NCBI GenBank assembly: GCA_949358305.1
Contig: OX442320.1
Span: 9,936,259 to 10,000,258 of the forward strand
DNA from: Strigamia acuminata
Lineage: Eukaryota > Arthropoda > Chilopoda > Geophilomorpha > Linotaeniidae
Direction of reading: 5' to 3'
Length of the DNA: 64,000 nucleotides
Shown here: piece by piece, positions 37,214-48,320 of the stretch
Layout: each line of letters starts with the position of its first letter
Position numbering within the stretch: position 1 is the first letter of the stretch
Position numbers and translations under genes: made by a program
Notes under the pieces: model-generated
What the model saw: only the letters and a program-made list of their open reading frames with translations
Database searches by the model: none
What the model was told of the DNA's origin: nothing

Positions 37214-37304
37214 CTAGACCTTCTGGTCTTCTTTCCTTGTGTTTGGATTTGTTTTTAGTCGATAATTCGGGCCCGGTGGTGCTGGAGACATCGAAACTCT
37301 GCAT
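37214..37304 (-). CDS. E75: Candidate E75 most distal first exon (distal promoter 1)
   Basis: ATG at 37304 (MQSFDVSSTTGPEL...) is followed by 30 codons plus one base and a consensus donor GGTCTAG|GTAAGT, again phase 1. The encoded piece is polar, with a Lys/Arg-rich second half (KHKERR). The frame stays open upstream without another ATG until a GTG at 37361, so 37304 is the first AUG. An inverted-repeat ecdysone response element lies at 37559-37571, about 255 bp upstream. The exon is divergent to CASD1, whose ATG is 875 bp away. Confidence 0.6.
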
Positions 37305-37558
37305 GTTGGCTGCGTGCGAAAGAGTAGCGGAGTTCACGGTCAGCCGGCGAAAGTAGGCCACCGGTACAGGCGGAGCTATACAACGCTTCTAACACTGTGT
37401 GCTCGCCCTGCGCCTACTCCAGGGCCCGCCACAGTCAAGACACTCAAAAGATGGACCTGCAAGTCCAGTTTCGAGGGGGTGATGAGGGGTTGGAGACTGA
37501 GGGAGAGACCATGGCGTCGGGTTTGCTTTCCCTCACAGCTGAGAGAGAGTACAACAAG

Positions 37559-37571
37559 GGTTCAATGAACT
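37559..37571. promoter_or_regulatory. Ecdysone-response-element-like IR1 at the E75 distal promoter / CASD1 divergent region
   Basis: GGTTCAATGAACT is a full match about 255 bp upstream of the E75 ATG at 37304 and about 608 bp upstream of the CASD1 ATG at 38179. It is the copy best placed to act as a proximal promoter element. Confidence 0.65.
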
Positions 37572-38100
37572 CCACCGGCTACGTTTCAGTAATGGGTGAG
37601 TCAAGGCGCGCGATTGGTCCGTTCGGTCTAGTCGGTTTGTAAGGGCGATGTTGATTGGTTGATTTTGTGAGCGAAATTGATTTTTGAGAAATGTGTTTCG
37701 TTTTCATTTACAGGTGGTGGGGAATTCGTGTGGATTTCATCGTGTTGTTTGTCGGAATTTAATTGAATTGTTAAATGGAAAACCGTTGTGGATAAATGTT
37801 GATTTAACGAACGAAAAATAAAGGTGAAAAGTCTCTTTTATTTTATAAAAATGAAATGGAACAAAGAAAATGGTTTTGTAATCGATAACAGATGGCGGCC
37901 ATAACCGTTAAACATACATACATATAAAACGAAAGAAACAGGTGTTTTTTTTTAAAAAAAATTTACCGGTTAAAAATTTTGTAATAAATTAATTAAATTA
38001 AATTTTTTTTTAAAAAAACATAATAATAATAATTAAAAAACGAAAGTGAACGAATATTTTCCTCGCCAGATGTCGTCACCATCTAAAGCGCTAAACCAAA

Positions 38101-38169
38101 ATGGCGCCGGACAAAGATAACACAACCCACCATGAGCTACCGCAGCTGATAAACCCACATGCCAGGTAA
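38101..38169 (+). other. Possible upstream ORF in the CASD1 leader
   Basis: ATG at 38101 in a good context (AAAATGG) opens 22 codons ending with TAA at 38167-38169, 9 bp before the CASD1 start. If the transcript begins upstream of 38101, this short frame would be read first and could lower CASD1 translation. The transcription start is not known. Confidence 0.3.
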
Positions 38170-38178
38170 AGAGCGAAA

Positions 38179-41100
38179 ATGTCGGACCAAGATATGAGCA
38201 GACAAAACGTCCCGTCCGAAGTTCTCCAGCACATCAACGCAAAAAATGCCAAAGTGATCGCTGTTACTCTCGTGGTCGGTTTCATTGTATACCACGCCAT
38301 AATCCACTTAGTTTACGGTAAATTCTTGGCAGAAAACGCAATTTTAAGTGAATTTCCGCAATTGATTTCTATTTTATTTCCCATTATACGCAGGAATTGA
38401 CTCGTGCAAATGGTTGTTAAGCGACGGCCGTTTCCAGGGATACCACGTTTGGCAGCCTTATGGCTGCATGATGCACACCTATAACGAAATGTAGGCGAGA
38501 AATGAGGAAAAATCAGTGAATTTGAGCTAATTTTGTCGTTTTAGGGACTCCCGGATGTGTTTCCGGTATATTGACTACTTGGGAGGACGAAATCACATCG
38601 TTTTCGTGGGTGATTCGAGGATCAGAGAACTTTATCTCACTTTAGTGCGTCATCTCAACTCGAATCCAAAAGAAAACAAAGCCAATAAACACACTGACTT
38701 GAGATATACCGATGACCATCTAAAACTCACAGTGGTCCGTCGATTTTTTTTACGTTAAATTTGATTTTCTATACTTGACGTTTGATTTTAAACGTTAAAT
38801 TTGATTTTTTTCGCGTTTTTTGACGTTAAATGTGATTTCTTGATGTAAAATTTTAATTTTTTACGTTAAATTTGCTTTTTACGTTAAATTTTATTTTTTT
38901 TTACTTTAAATTTGATTTTAGACGTTAAATTTTATTTATCTCGTTAAAACTGATTTTCTTTCTACGTTTTTGACGTTAAATTTTAATTTGAGACGTTACA
39001 TTTGATTTCTTGACGTTAAATTTTAATTTTAAACGTGAAATTGCAATTTAGACGTGAAATTTTAATTTTAAACGTTAAATTGCAATTTTAGACGTTAAAT
39101 TGCAATTTTAGACGTTAAATTGCAATTTTAGACGTTAAATTGCAATTTTAGACGTTAAATTGCAATTTTAGACGTTAAATTGCAATTTTAGACGTTAAAT
39201 TGCAATTTTAGACGTTAAATTGCAATTTTAGACGTTAAATTGCCATTTTAGACGTTAAATTGCAATTTTAGACGTTAAATTTCAATTTTGAACGTTAAAT
39301 TTCAATTTTGGACATTAAATTTGATGTTTTCTAAGTTAAATTTGACTTTTTAACTTCAAATTTGATTTTTTTTCACGTTAAAATTCAATTTTTGGACTTG
39401 AAATCTGATTAGTTTTTAACGATATTGTGATTTGCTAGGAGTTCTTTTGGAAACCGATGGTCAATCAAAGCATGTTGGACATCTGCGACTCGTGGTTGAA
39501 GTTGCCTTTGGATCAAAGACCAAGCTTAGTCGTCATGGGCAGCGCCACGTGGTCCATAAAGACATCTAACGGCAGCTTGGAAGCCCTAGAAGCCTATCGC
39601 GAGGGACTGGTGCGCCTAATCCACCCGATCAATCACATGCAGCCGAAAACGAAGGTGCTTTTCATGCTCCAGGACCCCGTCATTCCCGACAGGATGGAAA
39701 AGAAGCAGCAACTCATCACCAACGAATTGATCGATCTCTACAACAAAGTTGCCATGGATGCATTGTGAGGCTCACGGATATTTGCATTTTATTGATTTAT
39801 TTTTTAATTTTTTTAATTTTTTAATTTAAATTTTGTTTTCTTAGGAAGGATAGTTCGCTTCAGATTTGGAGTTCGTCTCGCTTGGTGTCGCAAGGGTACA
39901 ATTTGGACAGCGAAGATGGGTTGCATAGTGGGAAAATTGCTCTGAATTCGGTGCGTGTGTTTTGGGGTTGGTTTGTTTTGGTTTTTTGTGATTTTTGTTG
40001 TTTTGGTTTTTAGGATACGCAAATTTTGCTGAATTTGTATTGCAACGATCCGATGAATTACAATGATGGGACTTGCTGCAGTCGTGCTGAGCCCATCACG
40101 ACGCTTCAGATTATATCGCTTTCGTCGTTGGGGATATTGTATGTTGGCAGTTTGGATTAATTGCGCTTTAAAATAATGAATTTTTACGTTTAAAATGGAT
40201 ATTTTTGATCTGAAAATGCATTTTAGACCGTTTGCGATTTGAAATAGTGAATTTTTACGTAAAAAAATGGATTTTTTGGACCTGAAAAATACATTTTAGA
40301 CCGTTTGCGCTTTAAAATAATGAATTTTTACGTTTAAAATGGATATTTTTGATCTGAAAATGCATTTTAGACTGGTTGCGCTTTAAAATAATGAATTTTT
40401 ACGTTAATAAATGAAGTTTTTGGGCCTGAAAAATGCATTTCAGACCGTTTGCGCTTTAAAAGAATGAATTTTTACGTTAGAAAATTGATTTTTTGGGTCT
40501 GAAAATGCATTTTAGACAGTTCGCGCTTTAAAGTAATGAATTTTTGGGTTACAAACGGAGATTTTTTTATCTGAAAATGCATTTTAGACTGTTTGCGGTT
40601 TAAAATAATGAATTTTTACGTTTAAAAATGGATTTTTTGGGTCTAAAAAATGCATTTTAGACCGTTTGCGCTTTAAAGGAATGAATTTTTACGTTAAAAA
40701 TGGATTTTTTGGGCCTGAAAAATGCATTTTAGACAGTTTGCGCTTTAAAATAATGAATTTTTGTGTTACAAACGGAGATTTTTATCTGAAAATGCATTTT
40801 AGACCGTTTGCGCTTTAAAAAATGGATTTTTACGCTCGGAAATGACTTTTTACGTTTTAATAACGAAGTATACGTTTATTTTTGTCTTTTTTCTAGTGTC
40901 TTAGTTGCATTTATAATGATACTTCACAGACGGAAGCGGAAAAAGAATGCAAGAAGGTCACAAACCGGTGATTAAACCTAGTTTTAAAGAAAAAATAAAT
41001 GAACAAAAGTGACATTAATGCAAAATGGTTCCATTTGTCGTAGTTAACTGCGTGAATAATCCGACGGCCGAAACGAAATCGTGGTACGAATTGTCCACAT

Positions 41101-44100
41101 CGTTGGCAAGATTGGGAATAATCATGGGATATTTTTTCCTCTGCGACAGGTATCGAATGCTCATTTAATTCCAGAATTATTTAATTATCACTCACAACTC
41201 GCATTGTTTTTCCAGAACAAACTTTTTTATGAAAGAGAACAAATATTACACGCATTTGAATTTCTTCTTGCCGTTTGCGTACGTTTTTGCACTGGGATTG
41301 TTTTTTACGGAGGAAACTCAACTCGTACGACGCTTTTCGATCATTTATCGATGATTTACCGGTGATTTTGTTTTGTTTTATTTTATTCAGACAAAAGTAC
41401 TTCATCGTGACCAAACGAACGAATGGAAAGGTTGGATGCAATTGGTCATTTTGATATATCACATGACTGGTGCTAGTCAAGTACGGTGGACACGAGTTGA
41501 CGTGAAATTGGAATTTTGATGAAAATTGTGGAGTTTTCTTTGTCTAGGTTCTTCCAATTTACATGAATATTCGAGTGTTGGTGTCCGCCTATTTGTTTCT
41601 GAGCGGCTACGGACATTTCTCGTATTTTTGGCATAAAAGCGACACGAGTGTGTTGCGCCTTTTCCAAGTAAACGAGATTGAGAGAGGTTTGGCCTTTTGT
41701 GAGGGATTAATGATTTGTTTTGTTTGGTTTAGGTATTATTCCGCGTGAATTTGCTCGTCGTCGTTCTGTGTCTGTGCATGAATCGGCCGTACCAGTTTTA
41801 TTATTTCGTTCCTTTAATTACCTTTTGGTTTTTGGTCATATACACGACGATGGCGTTCATTCCCAGAGTGACCAGTGCGTCTGCTGAAGGTAACGGATGA
41901 AAAATAGAGTTTTAGATAATCTCATTCATTTTTTTACTTCGCTTTTTCTGGTTTTTTTGTCGTTTATTCACGGTTTTTCTCGTTTTTTTACGTTATTTTC
42001 TCGTTTTATCACGTTGCAGTCTTGATTTTTAACATTTTTTCTCGTTATTTAACGTTTTTTCTCGTTTATTTAACGTTTTTTCTCGTTATTTAACGTTTTT
42101 TCTCGTTATTTATCGTTTTTTCTCGTTATTTAACGTTTTTTCTCGTTATTTAACGTTTTTTGACGTTTTTTCTCGTTATTTAACGTTTTTTTCTCGTTAT
42201 TTAACGTTTTTTTCTCGTTATTTAACGTTTTTTCTCGTTATTTAACGTTTTTTCTCGTTATTTAACGTTTTTTCTCGTTATTTAACGTTTTTTCTCGTTA
42301 TTTAACGTTTTTTCTCGTTATTTAACGTTTTTTCTCGTTATTTAACGTTTTTTCTCGTTATTTAACGTTTTTTCTCGTTATTTAACGTTTTTTCTCGTTA
42401 TTTAACGTTTTTTCTCGTTATTTAACGTTTTTTCTCGTTATTTAACGTTTTTTCTCGTTATTTAACGTTTTTTCTCGTTATTTAACGTTTTTTCTCGTTA
42501 TTTAATGTTTTTTTCCCCTTTTTTTCTTCGTTTTTTTTTCACGTTTTAACTCGTGTTTTCTCGTTGTAGCAAATCCACTACAGAATTTGTACGTCGTTTT
42601 GAAATTCGTCGTTTTGTTCAGCATTGTGACGATTTTATTTATATCGGAAGTAATCATTAGATATTTGATGATCAATCGTTGAATTTGTACACAAAAATAA
42701 TTTTTTTTAGGTTTTTTTTGAGAAGATTTTTGTCACTCGGCCTTGGAAGGCATTTTTTGTGACCGAAGACGATTCTATTCGCGAGTGGTGGTTTCGTTGG
42801 AAAATCGATCGATATGTATTAGACATTTACATTTGTATATCTCTCTCACCCACGTTTCTGATTTATGTAAATATTTATCCGACAGAGCACCGCGTCTGGA
42901 ATGCTGTTTGCGTTTGCTTACCATTTACTTAAGCAATACAGGATTTTAGAGGACAGTAACCATAGCAATTTATTTTCAAGAAATTTAGCTTTTATGGCCA
43001 CGTTTTTGTCACTTGTTGGAGTTCTTGTGAGCATTTTGAGATATTTTGATTTGGTTTTTAAAAATTGATTGTTTTTTTTTGTTTTGTAGGGTTATTCGGT
43101 GTTTGCTAAGCTGTGTCGAAACAAAGCCGAGTGCAATGAAGTCCATCCTTACGTCTCTTTCGTTCCCGTACGTGTTTGTAGATTTATAGTAACGGGGCCA
43201 ATTGTGTTCTACCAAATAGCCAATTTGCATCGACGAAAAATGATTTTTACACACAAATTAAATATTTTTTGTCGAAAACCGTCGATTTTTGTGGAAAACC
43301 GTCGATTTTTGTCGAAAACCGTCGATTAATGTCGAAAATCAGCGATTCTTGTCGAGAATCATCGATTTTTGTCGAAAATCCGTCGATTTATGTTGAAAAC
43401 CGTCGATTCTCGTCGAGAATCATCGATTTTTGTCTTAAATCCGTCGATATTTGTCGAGAATTATCGATTTTTTTATCGAAAATTATCGATTAATGTCGAG
43501 AATCATCGATTTTTGTCGAAAATCCGTCGATTTTTGTCGAAAATCCGTCGATTTTTGTCGAAAATCCGTCGATTTTTGTCGAAAATCCGCTGATTTTTGT
43601 CGAAAATCCGTCGATTTTTGTCGAAAATCATCGATTATTTGTAGAAAACCGTCGATTTTTTGTCGAAAATTACCGATTTATGTCGAAAATCATCGATTTT
43701 TTGTCGAGAATCATCGATTTTTGTCGAAAACCGTCGATTTTTTGTCGAAAATCATCGTCAATTTTCATAAAAAATTATCAACTTTCCATCAAAAATCGTC
43801 AATTTTCGGCTAAAAAGTTGATTTTTCCAATAGAACCCAGAGAATTGACTTCTATTTACGACAGTTTTTGCTACAATATGAATTGTACCATAATTAATTA
43901 ATTAATTAATGAATATATTTCCCATTTGCAGATAGTGTCGTATATTACACTAAGAAACATCAGCGGTTTATTGCGTACTAGGTACAGCACATTTTTCGCC
44001 TGGTTTGGGAAGATCTCCTTAGAAGTAAGCCAAGTCACACAAGTTCCTATTTGAACTAAAAACTCACCACTCTCTAACGCATCTTAGCTTTTCATTTGTC

Positions 44101-44339
44101 AATACCACATCTGGTTGGCCGCCGACACGCACGGAATGTTAGTTTTAGTGCCAAGTTATCCCGTTCTCAACATTATGGTGACATCATTTATATTCATATG
44201 TGCTGCGCACGATATTCACGAAGTTACCTTGAAATTGGTCAAGTATGCGACACCTTCCGACTGGCGGTACCTGGTGCGGAATATGACAATTTTCTTTCTA
44301 ATTCTCATTCCAATTGGTATTCATGACGGAATGTTCTGA
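38179..44339 (+). CDS. CASD1: CASD1 homologue: sialate O-acetyltransferase, complete, 18 exons, 794 aa
   Basis: Exons: 38179-38317, 38394-38490, 38545-38734, 39439-39764, 39845-39950, 40014-40138, 40897-40967, 41044-41149, 41216-41324, 41391-41480, 41548-41667, 41733-41889, 42570-42649, 42711-42815, 42886-43026, 43090-43167, 43932-44024, 44088-44339. Phases agree throughout and the length matches the roughly 797-aa vertebrate protein. Residues 26-45 form a membrane anchor. A luminal SGNH/PC-esterase domain follows with catalytic G101-D-S103-R and D275-G-L-H278. A second membrane segment near 320-340 leads into a multi-pass acyltransferase domain with [33 protein letters not shown] and QYHIWLAAD. 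In vertebrates the enzyme acetylates CMP-sialic acid in the Golgi; the substrate here is inferred. The donor at 38735 (GTCCGT) is weak. Confidence 0.95.
38735..39438. repeat. CASD1 intron 3 filled by a 20-bp array
   Basis: The core 39055-39300 repeats GACGTTAAATTGCAATTTTA exactly every 20 bp, about 12 copies. The flanks carry decayed ACGTTAAATTTGATTTT units. Neighbouring introns 1, 2, 4 and 5 are only 54-80 bp. Confidence 0.95.
40139..40896. repeat. CASD1 intron 6 filled by a 70-73-bp array
   Basis: GCGCTTTAAAATAATGAATT-type landmarks occur at 40163, 40234, 40307, 40378, 40451, 40523, 40595, 40668, 40740 and 40810. Steps are 70-73 bp, ten copies. Confidence 0.95.
41940..42520. repeat. CASD1 intron 12 filled by a 20-bp array
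   Basis: CGTTTTTTCTCGTTATTTAA repeats about 24 times; 42230-42500 is nearly perfect, and a few units are 21 bp from an extra T. Confidence 0.97.
43262..43770. repeat. CASD1 intron 16 filled by a 21-bp array
   Basis: CCGTCGATTTTTGTCGAAAA repeats at 21-bp steps, with CATCGATT and TTATCGATT variants. It gives repetitive SIFVENRRF-like false frames. Confidence 0.95.
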
Positions 44340-44619
44340 ACGTGATTCGTTTTAGTTAGGACAACTTCAAATAATTCAAAATTTGTGCCTTTATAATAGC
44401 ATTTTGTGTGTTTTTTTTTGTTTTTCTTCTTCCGGTTGGAATTCATTTTTTATCCTTTATTTTTATTGTGTATGTATGATAATTTTTTCGTTTTTTTTTT
44501 TTTAAAAGAATATTGTTTGTGCTAGTCAACGATGTATATTATAAATTTGTACAATGTGATTTTTTCTTTCTTTTTTTTTTTTTTTAAGTATATATATTTC
44601 TTTTTTGTATATAAAAATG

Positions 44620-44629
44620 AATAAATAAA
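44620..44629 (+). terminator. Overlapping polyadenylation signals of CASD1
   Basis: Two overlapping AATAAA hexamers lie 281 bp after the CASD1 stop, downstream of a T-rich 3' UTR. No other AATAAA lies between the stop and this point that I can see. Confidence 0.6.
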
Positions 44630-44799
44630 ATGAACAGCGGACATTTTTGATGAGAGAAAAGTGGTAAAAGATTAGATATTTTATTTATGGTACATGAGCA
44701 AGATATAGCGCCGCAGCAACAGTTTTGTATTCTGCCGGTTTCGTGCGAGTATTTACATCAAATGAGGATCTAATGACTAAAAAATTGAATTTTTAAGCA

Positions 44800-45270
44800 T
44801 TTTAAGCATTTTTTTGGCTTAAAAAAGGCTATTTTTCTGAAAAAAATGCATTTTGTTGGTTTAAAAATAGTCCATTTTCTGCTCAGAATGCATTTTGTTG
44901 GTCTAAATTAGTCCATTTTCCGCATAAAATGCATCTTTAAGGTCTAAAACAGTCTATTTTCTGCATAAAATGAACTTTGTTGGTCTGAAATAAGTTCATC
45001 ACTTGCATAAAATGCAATTTTTAGGTCTAAAATGGTCTATTTATCACTTAGAACTCATTTTGATGGTCTAAATTAATCCATTTTCTGCATAAAATGCATT
45101 TTGATGGTCTAAATTAATCCATTTTCTGCATAAAATGCATTTTGATGGTCTAAATTAATCCATTTTCTGCATAAAATGCATTTTGATGGTCTAAATTAAA
45201 CCATTTTCTGCACAAAATGCATCCTTAAGGTCTAAAACAGTCCTCATCTTGCATAAAATGCATTTTCTGC
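44800..45270. repeat. 41-bp tandem array between CASD1 and Ly6 copy 1
   Basis: TTTTCTGCATAAAATGCATT with a TGATGGTCT landmark at 45061, 45102 and 45143 gives an exact 41-bp period on the right side; the left part is more diverged. Confidence 0.92.
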
Positions 45271-45411
45271 ATAAAAATTCAATTTTTACAACGACGCTTC
45301 AAATTCTTAATTTTCTTAAAACACAGCGCCGGACTTAAAAAATGTCAAGCGCGTCAACCAGAGCTTAAATTCGAATGGAAGAACGTAACAAAAACCCAAC
45401 CGTTCTTTAAA

Positions 45412-47018
45412 TTAAAACAACCAACCAACAAACCCAAGCAACAGAACGAAAACCAAACTCCCTCTCACGACCTCCCCATCACTCGCATTGCAGCCGTTGG
45501 TTTTACAACACGACATGCATTCGAATTCGTTCTGTGACCGATCGCAGTGATCCAATCCGGGTAGTTGTATCCCTTTTCGGTCCAAACTACACGGTCCCAA
45601 TCCGCACTTCTTCTCGATGTGAAACCCATCCTTTTCTGCAATAATTCCACACATTAAACACCCAAATAAATAAATAAATAAAATTTAAAATCAAACAAAT
45701 ACCCGTCTTCCTCAAAATCGTCACGCAAACGTCATAAGCCTGGTCGTTCGGGCACGGCGTGAGGTCGGCTTCCGTGCACAGCTCGTTAGATTCCACCAGA
45801 CATTTGTAACAAGTGAGATTATTGAGCACTGCGCCACCTGCAAAGCGAAAAGCGAAATCATTTTGGCAACGACGGGAGGAAAAAAATCAATTGGACCAAT
45901 CTTGACGTTTTTTCAATATCTTGGCTAAATTATGGTACCTTTAAGCCCGGTTGCTATGACTACCGCATCATGTAAAGGTCTTTGTATAATAAAGTGATGG
46001 AATCGTGGGGAAATGTACTCGGGGATGCGGATAATCTGTCTTTATGCACATGGTTGTAAAACGGCGCTTGGTTGCTATGGAAATAACGCTTAGGCCTCCA
46101 CCTGCTCGCTTCATTTAAAGCGCATTTCTATTCAACCTTGCCATAACGTTTACACGCGTGAATGGGTTATTTATTTTTTTTTTTTTTTTTTTTTTTTTTG
46201 GTTTGAAATATTTAGGGGTTTTAAAGTTAAGTGTTATTAGGTTTTGTTTTTTGGAGGGGATGGGGTTTTAGGGAGGGAAAAGGTCGAAATATAAATGATT
46301 TAATGGATGAATTATTAAAGATGTTTTGGGAGATTAATGAATGAAATTGTTTGGTAGAGATTTTTTTAATTTTTTGGTTTGAAATTAAGTTTTTGGTTAA
46401 AGAAATGGATTTTTGTTCAATTTTTTGATGAGAAATTTTTTGTTTTTTTAATTATTTGATGAGAAATTTTTAAGTTTTTAAATTAATTGATGACAAATTT
46501 TAAGTTTTTTAATTATTTGATGACAAATTTTAACTTTTTCAATTTATTTTACTACAAAAAAATCAATTTTTTACTTCAGAAATCAATTTCTTTACTACAA
46601 AAATGAATTTTTTGATTATAGAAATCAGTTTTTGACTTGAAAATTGAATTTTTGACTTTAAAAGTAAATTTTTGATTTTAAAAGTGAATTTTTGACGACA
46701 AAAATCAACTTTTTTACTATAAAAATCCAATTTTTCAATTTCCTTATTCCAAAAATGAACATTTTCAATTATTTGATTACAAAAATCAATTTTTATCCCA
46801 ATTAATTTCATTAAAAAATCAATTTCCAAATCAAAAACTTCAAACAAAAAAAATTCAAACAACTTTCTATCCACCCCAAAATAAACAACCAATCAATAAA
46901 CAATCCATTCTCGAACTATCAAACTATCAAAATGAAACTTACTTGTTAGTGCCAACTTACCACGTGTGAAAAAAGCCGTCGTGAGCATTGCCAATAGGAT
47001 GAATGGTAACCTTTTCAT
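45412..47018 (-). CDS. Ly6/three-finger GPI-anchored protein, copy 1, 138 aa
   Basis: Exons: 46961-47018, 45703-45837, 45412-45635, all joined in phase 1. The first exon encodes a signal peptide (MKRLPFILLAMLTTAFF). The mature part starts near LTCYKC and has 12 cysteines ending in ECMSCC-KTNG-CN, the CCxxxxCN signature of Ly6 domains. The C-terminus is a hydrophobic tail (LVFVLLLGFVGWLF), expected to be replaced by a GPI anchor. An Asn-Leu-Thr sequon precedes the first cysteine. Arthropod members act at septate junctions or modulate ion channels; which role applies here cannot be told. The 1.1-kb first intron holds a 20-21-bp repeat array. Confidence 0.85.
46380..46810. repeat. 20-21-bp degenerate array in Ly6 copy 1 intron 1
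   Basis: GAATTTTTGACTTTAAAAGT-like units recur at about 21 bp. A minus-strand frame at 46563-46892 is a by-product. A T-run of about 30 lies at 46168-46199. Confidence 0.8.
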
Positions 47019-47589
47019 CTCACTCAAATTGACCTCCAAAACATGCGAAGATTTTTCCTCCTCCTCCTGCTGATTCTGGCAGGTGTGATCTTATTTGAGC
47101 CCGATGCGACCACCTGGGCTCCACCCACAGCCATTTGAAACGGCGATCGCACCAATGAGCGCAAGAAGCATCGTGAAAAATACAACGGTGCACCATCCAT
47201 TGCGCATGCGTACGGCATCTCCCGGGAAAATTTCTCTTCGTTTCGTTTTAATGTCGCTTTTTTTTCTTTTCTTTTTTTGTCAAAGAAATTGATTTTTTCT
47301 TAAAGGAACCACAACCCAGAAATGTAATTTTTTTTTTTAAATACATTAAAAAATTAAAAAAATTAAAAATTCTCAATTTCGAAGTGAAAGATTTTACAAA
47401 ATGGTTAAAACTTTGTAAAAATTCGTTCGTTAAATTTGAATTGTTTAAACTGGCAACAAAAATCGATTTTATATTTTTAAAATTACGTTCATTTAATTAA
47501 AGCTTTATTATTAAAGAATCGTGTTCGCGATTATTTATGTTCGCCATTGAGGATTTAACGTTAAACCCGAAACTACCATCATAGCAACG

Positions 47590-47602
47590 GTTGCTAAGTA
47601 AC
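47590..47602. promoter_or_regulatory. X-box-like site within a palindrome
   Basis: GTTGCTAAGTAAC fits the RFX X-box with a 1-bp spacer, and TAGCAAC-G-GTTGCTA (47583-47596 region) forms an adjoining palindrome. It lies about 570 bp upstream of Ly6 copy 1. Confidence 0.3.
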
Positions 47603-47751
47603 AACTCCATGATCGATCAGCCATTTCTCCGCTCTATTTCCTGTTTTATTTAAATAAAAATTAAAAAAAAAGCCTAATAAAGTTTCAAATTTCATAATTC
47701 CTAATTATCTTCTTTCGTCTTTGACGTTCGCACTCGTTTTTCACCAACAAA

Positions 47752-48108
47752 TCATTTAAAATCGAGTCTTTCATTTTTGACCACGCGGTTCGTGCCTAAC
47801 TTGTGCAATACGAATAAATTTTCAATTTCCGTCTCTTGTTTGTCCATTTTCTTCTCTGAACGATGATTTTCTTCAATTAGAGTCGAAAGCGCTATCTGTT
47901 GAGCATGCAATGTATCTTGCAACACATCCAATTGCTTCTGTTGCCAATTGATTAAATTCAGAGCAGTTCCTCCAAGAATAACAGCAATAATAGCCAACAA
48001 CAATGGAAATTTATCCATTTTATTGTTCCCCTAATGAGAAAACAATATTATATACTTTAAATATTAAATATCCAACTACTCCAATAATACCTTTTGCTGC
48101 AACTCCAT
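47752..48108 (-). CDS. Small single-pass membrane protein with coiled coil, about 98 aa
   Basis: Main exon 47752-48030, with a probable 18-bp coding first exon at 48091-48108 (MELQQK) joined through a 60-bp GT-AG intron in frame. Without that exon, translation can start at ATG 48018 (MDKFPLLL...), giving 88 aa. One hydrophobic segment (FPLLLAIIAVILGGTALNLI) is followed by about 45 residues rich in Gln, Glu, Lys and Leu with heptad-like spacing, probably a coiled coil, and a basic tail. I do not recognise the family. It sits between two Ly6 genes on the same strand with short spacers. Confidence 0.65.
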
Positions 48109-48320
48109 AATGAAGCAACCAATAGTGATAAACAACAAATCTCTACTGATATTTTTATGTATCAAATTGATTGAGATAACATTTTGTATAAAAACAATAT
48201 TTATTAATCATGACTCAACTACAGATAACAAAATTTAAGAAACTGCAAAAATATTCTATACAAAATGGACGGAATTCTTTCCAGTAAATGAATGATAAAG
48301 TAGAACAATTATGGAATTTG

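Larger units (their letters stand above)
37305..38178. promoter_or_regulatory. Divergent promoter region of E75 (distal) and CASD1
   Basis: The 874 bp between the two start codons must hold both promoters. The E75-proximal 350 bp are GC-richer and contain the ecdysone-type element; the CASD1-proximal half is AT-rich with poly-T/poly-A runs. Confidence 0.55.
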
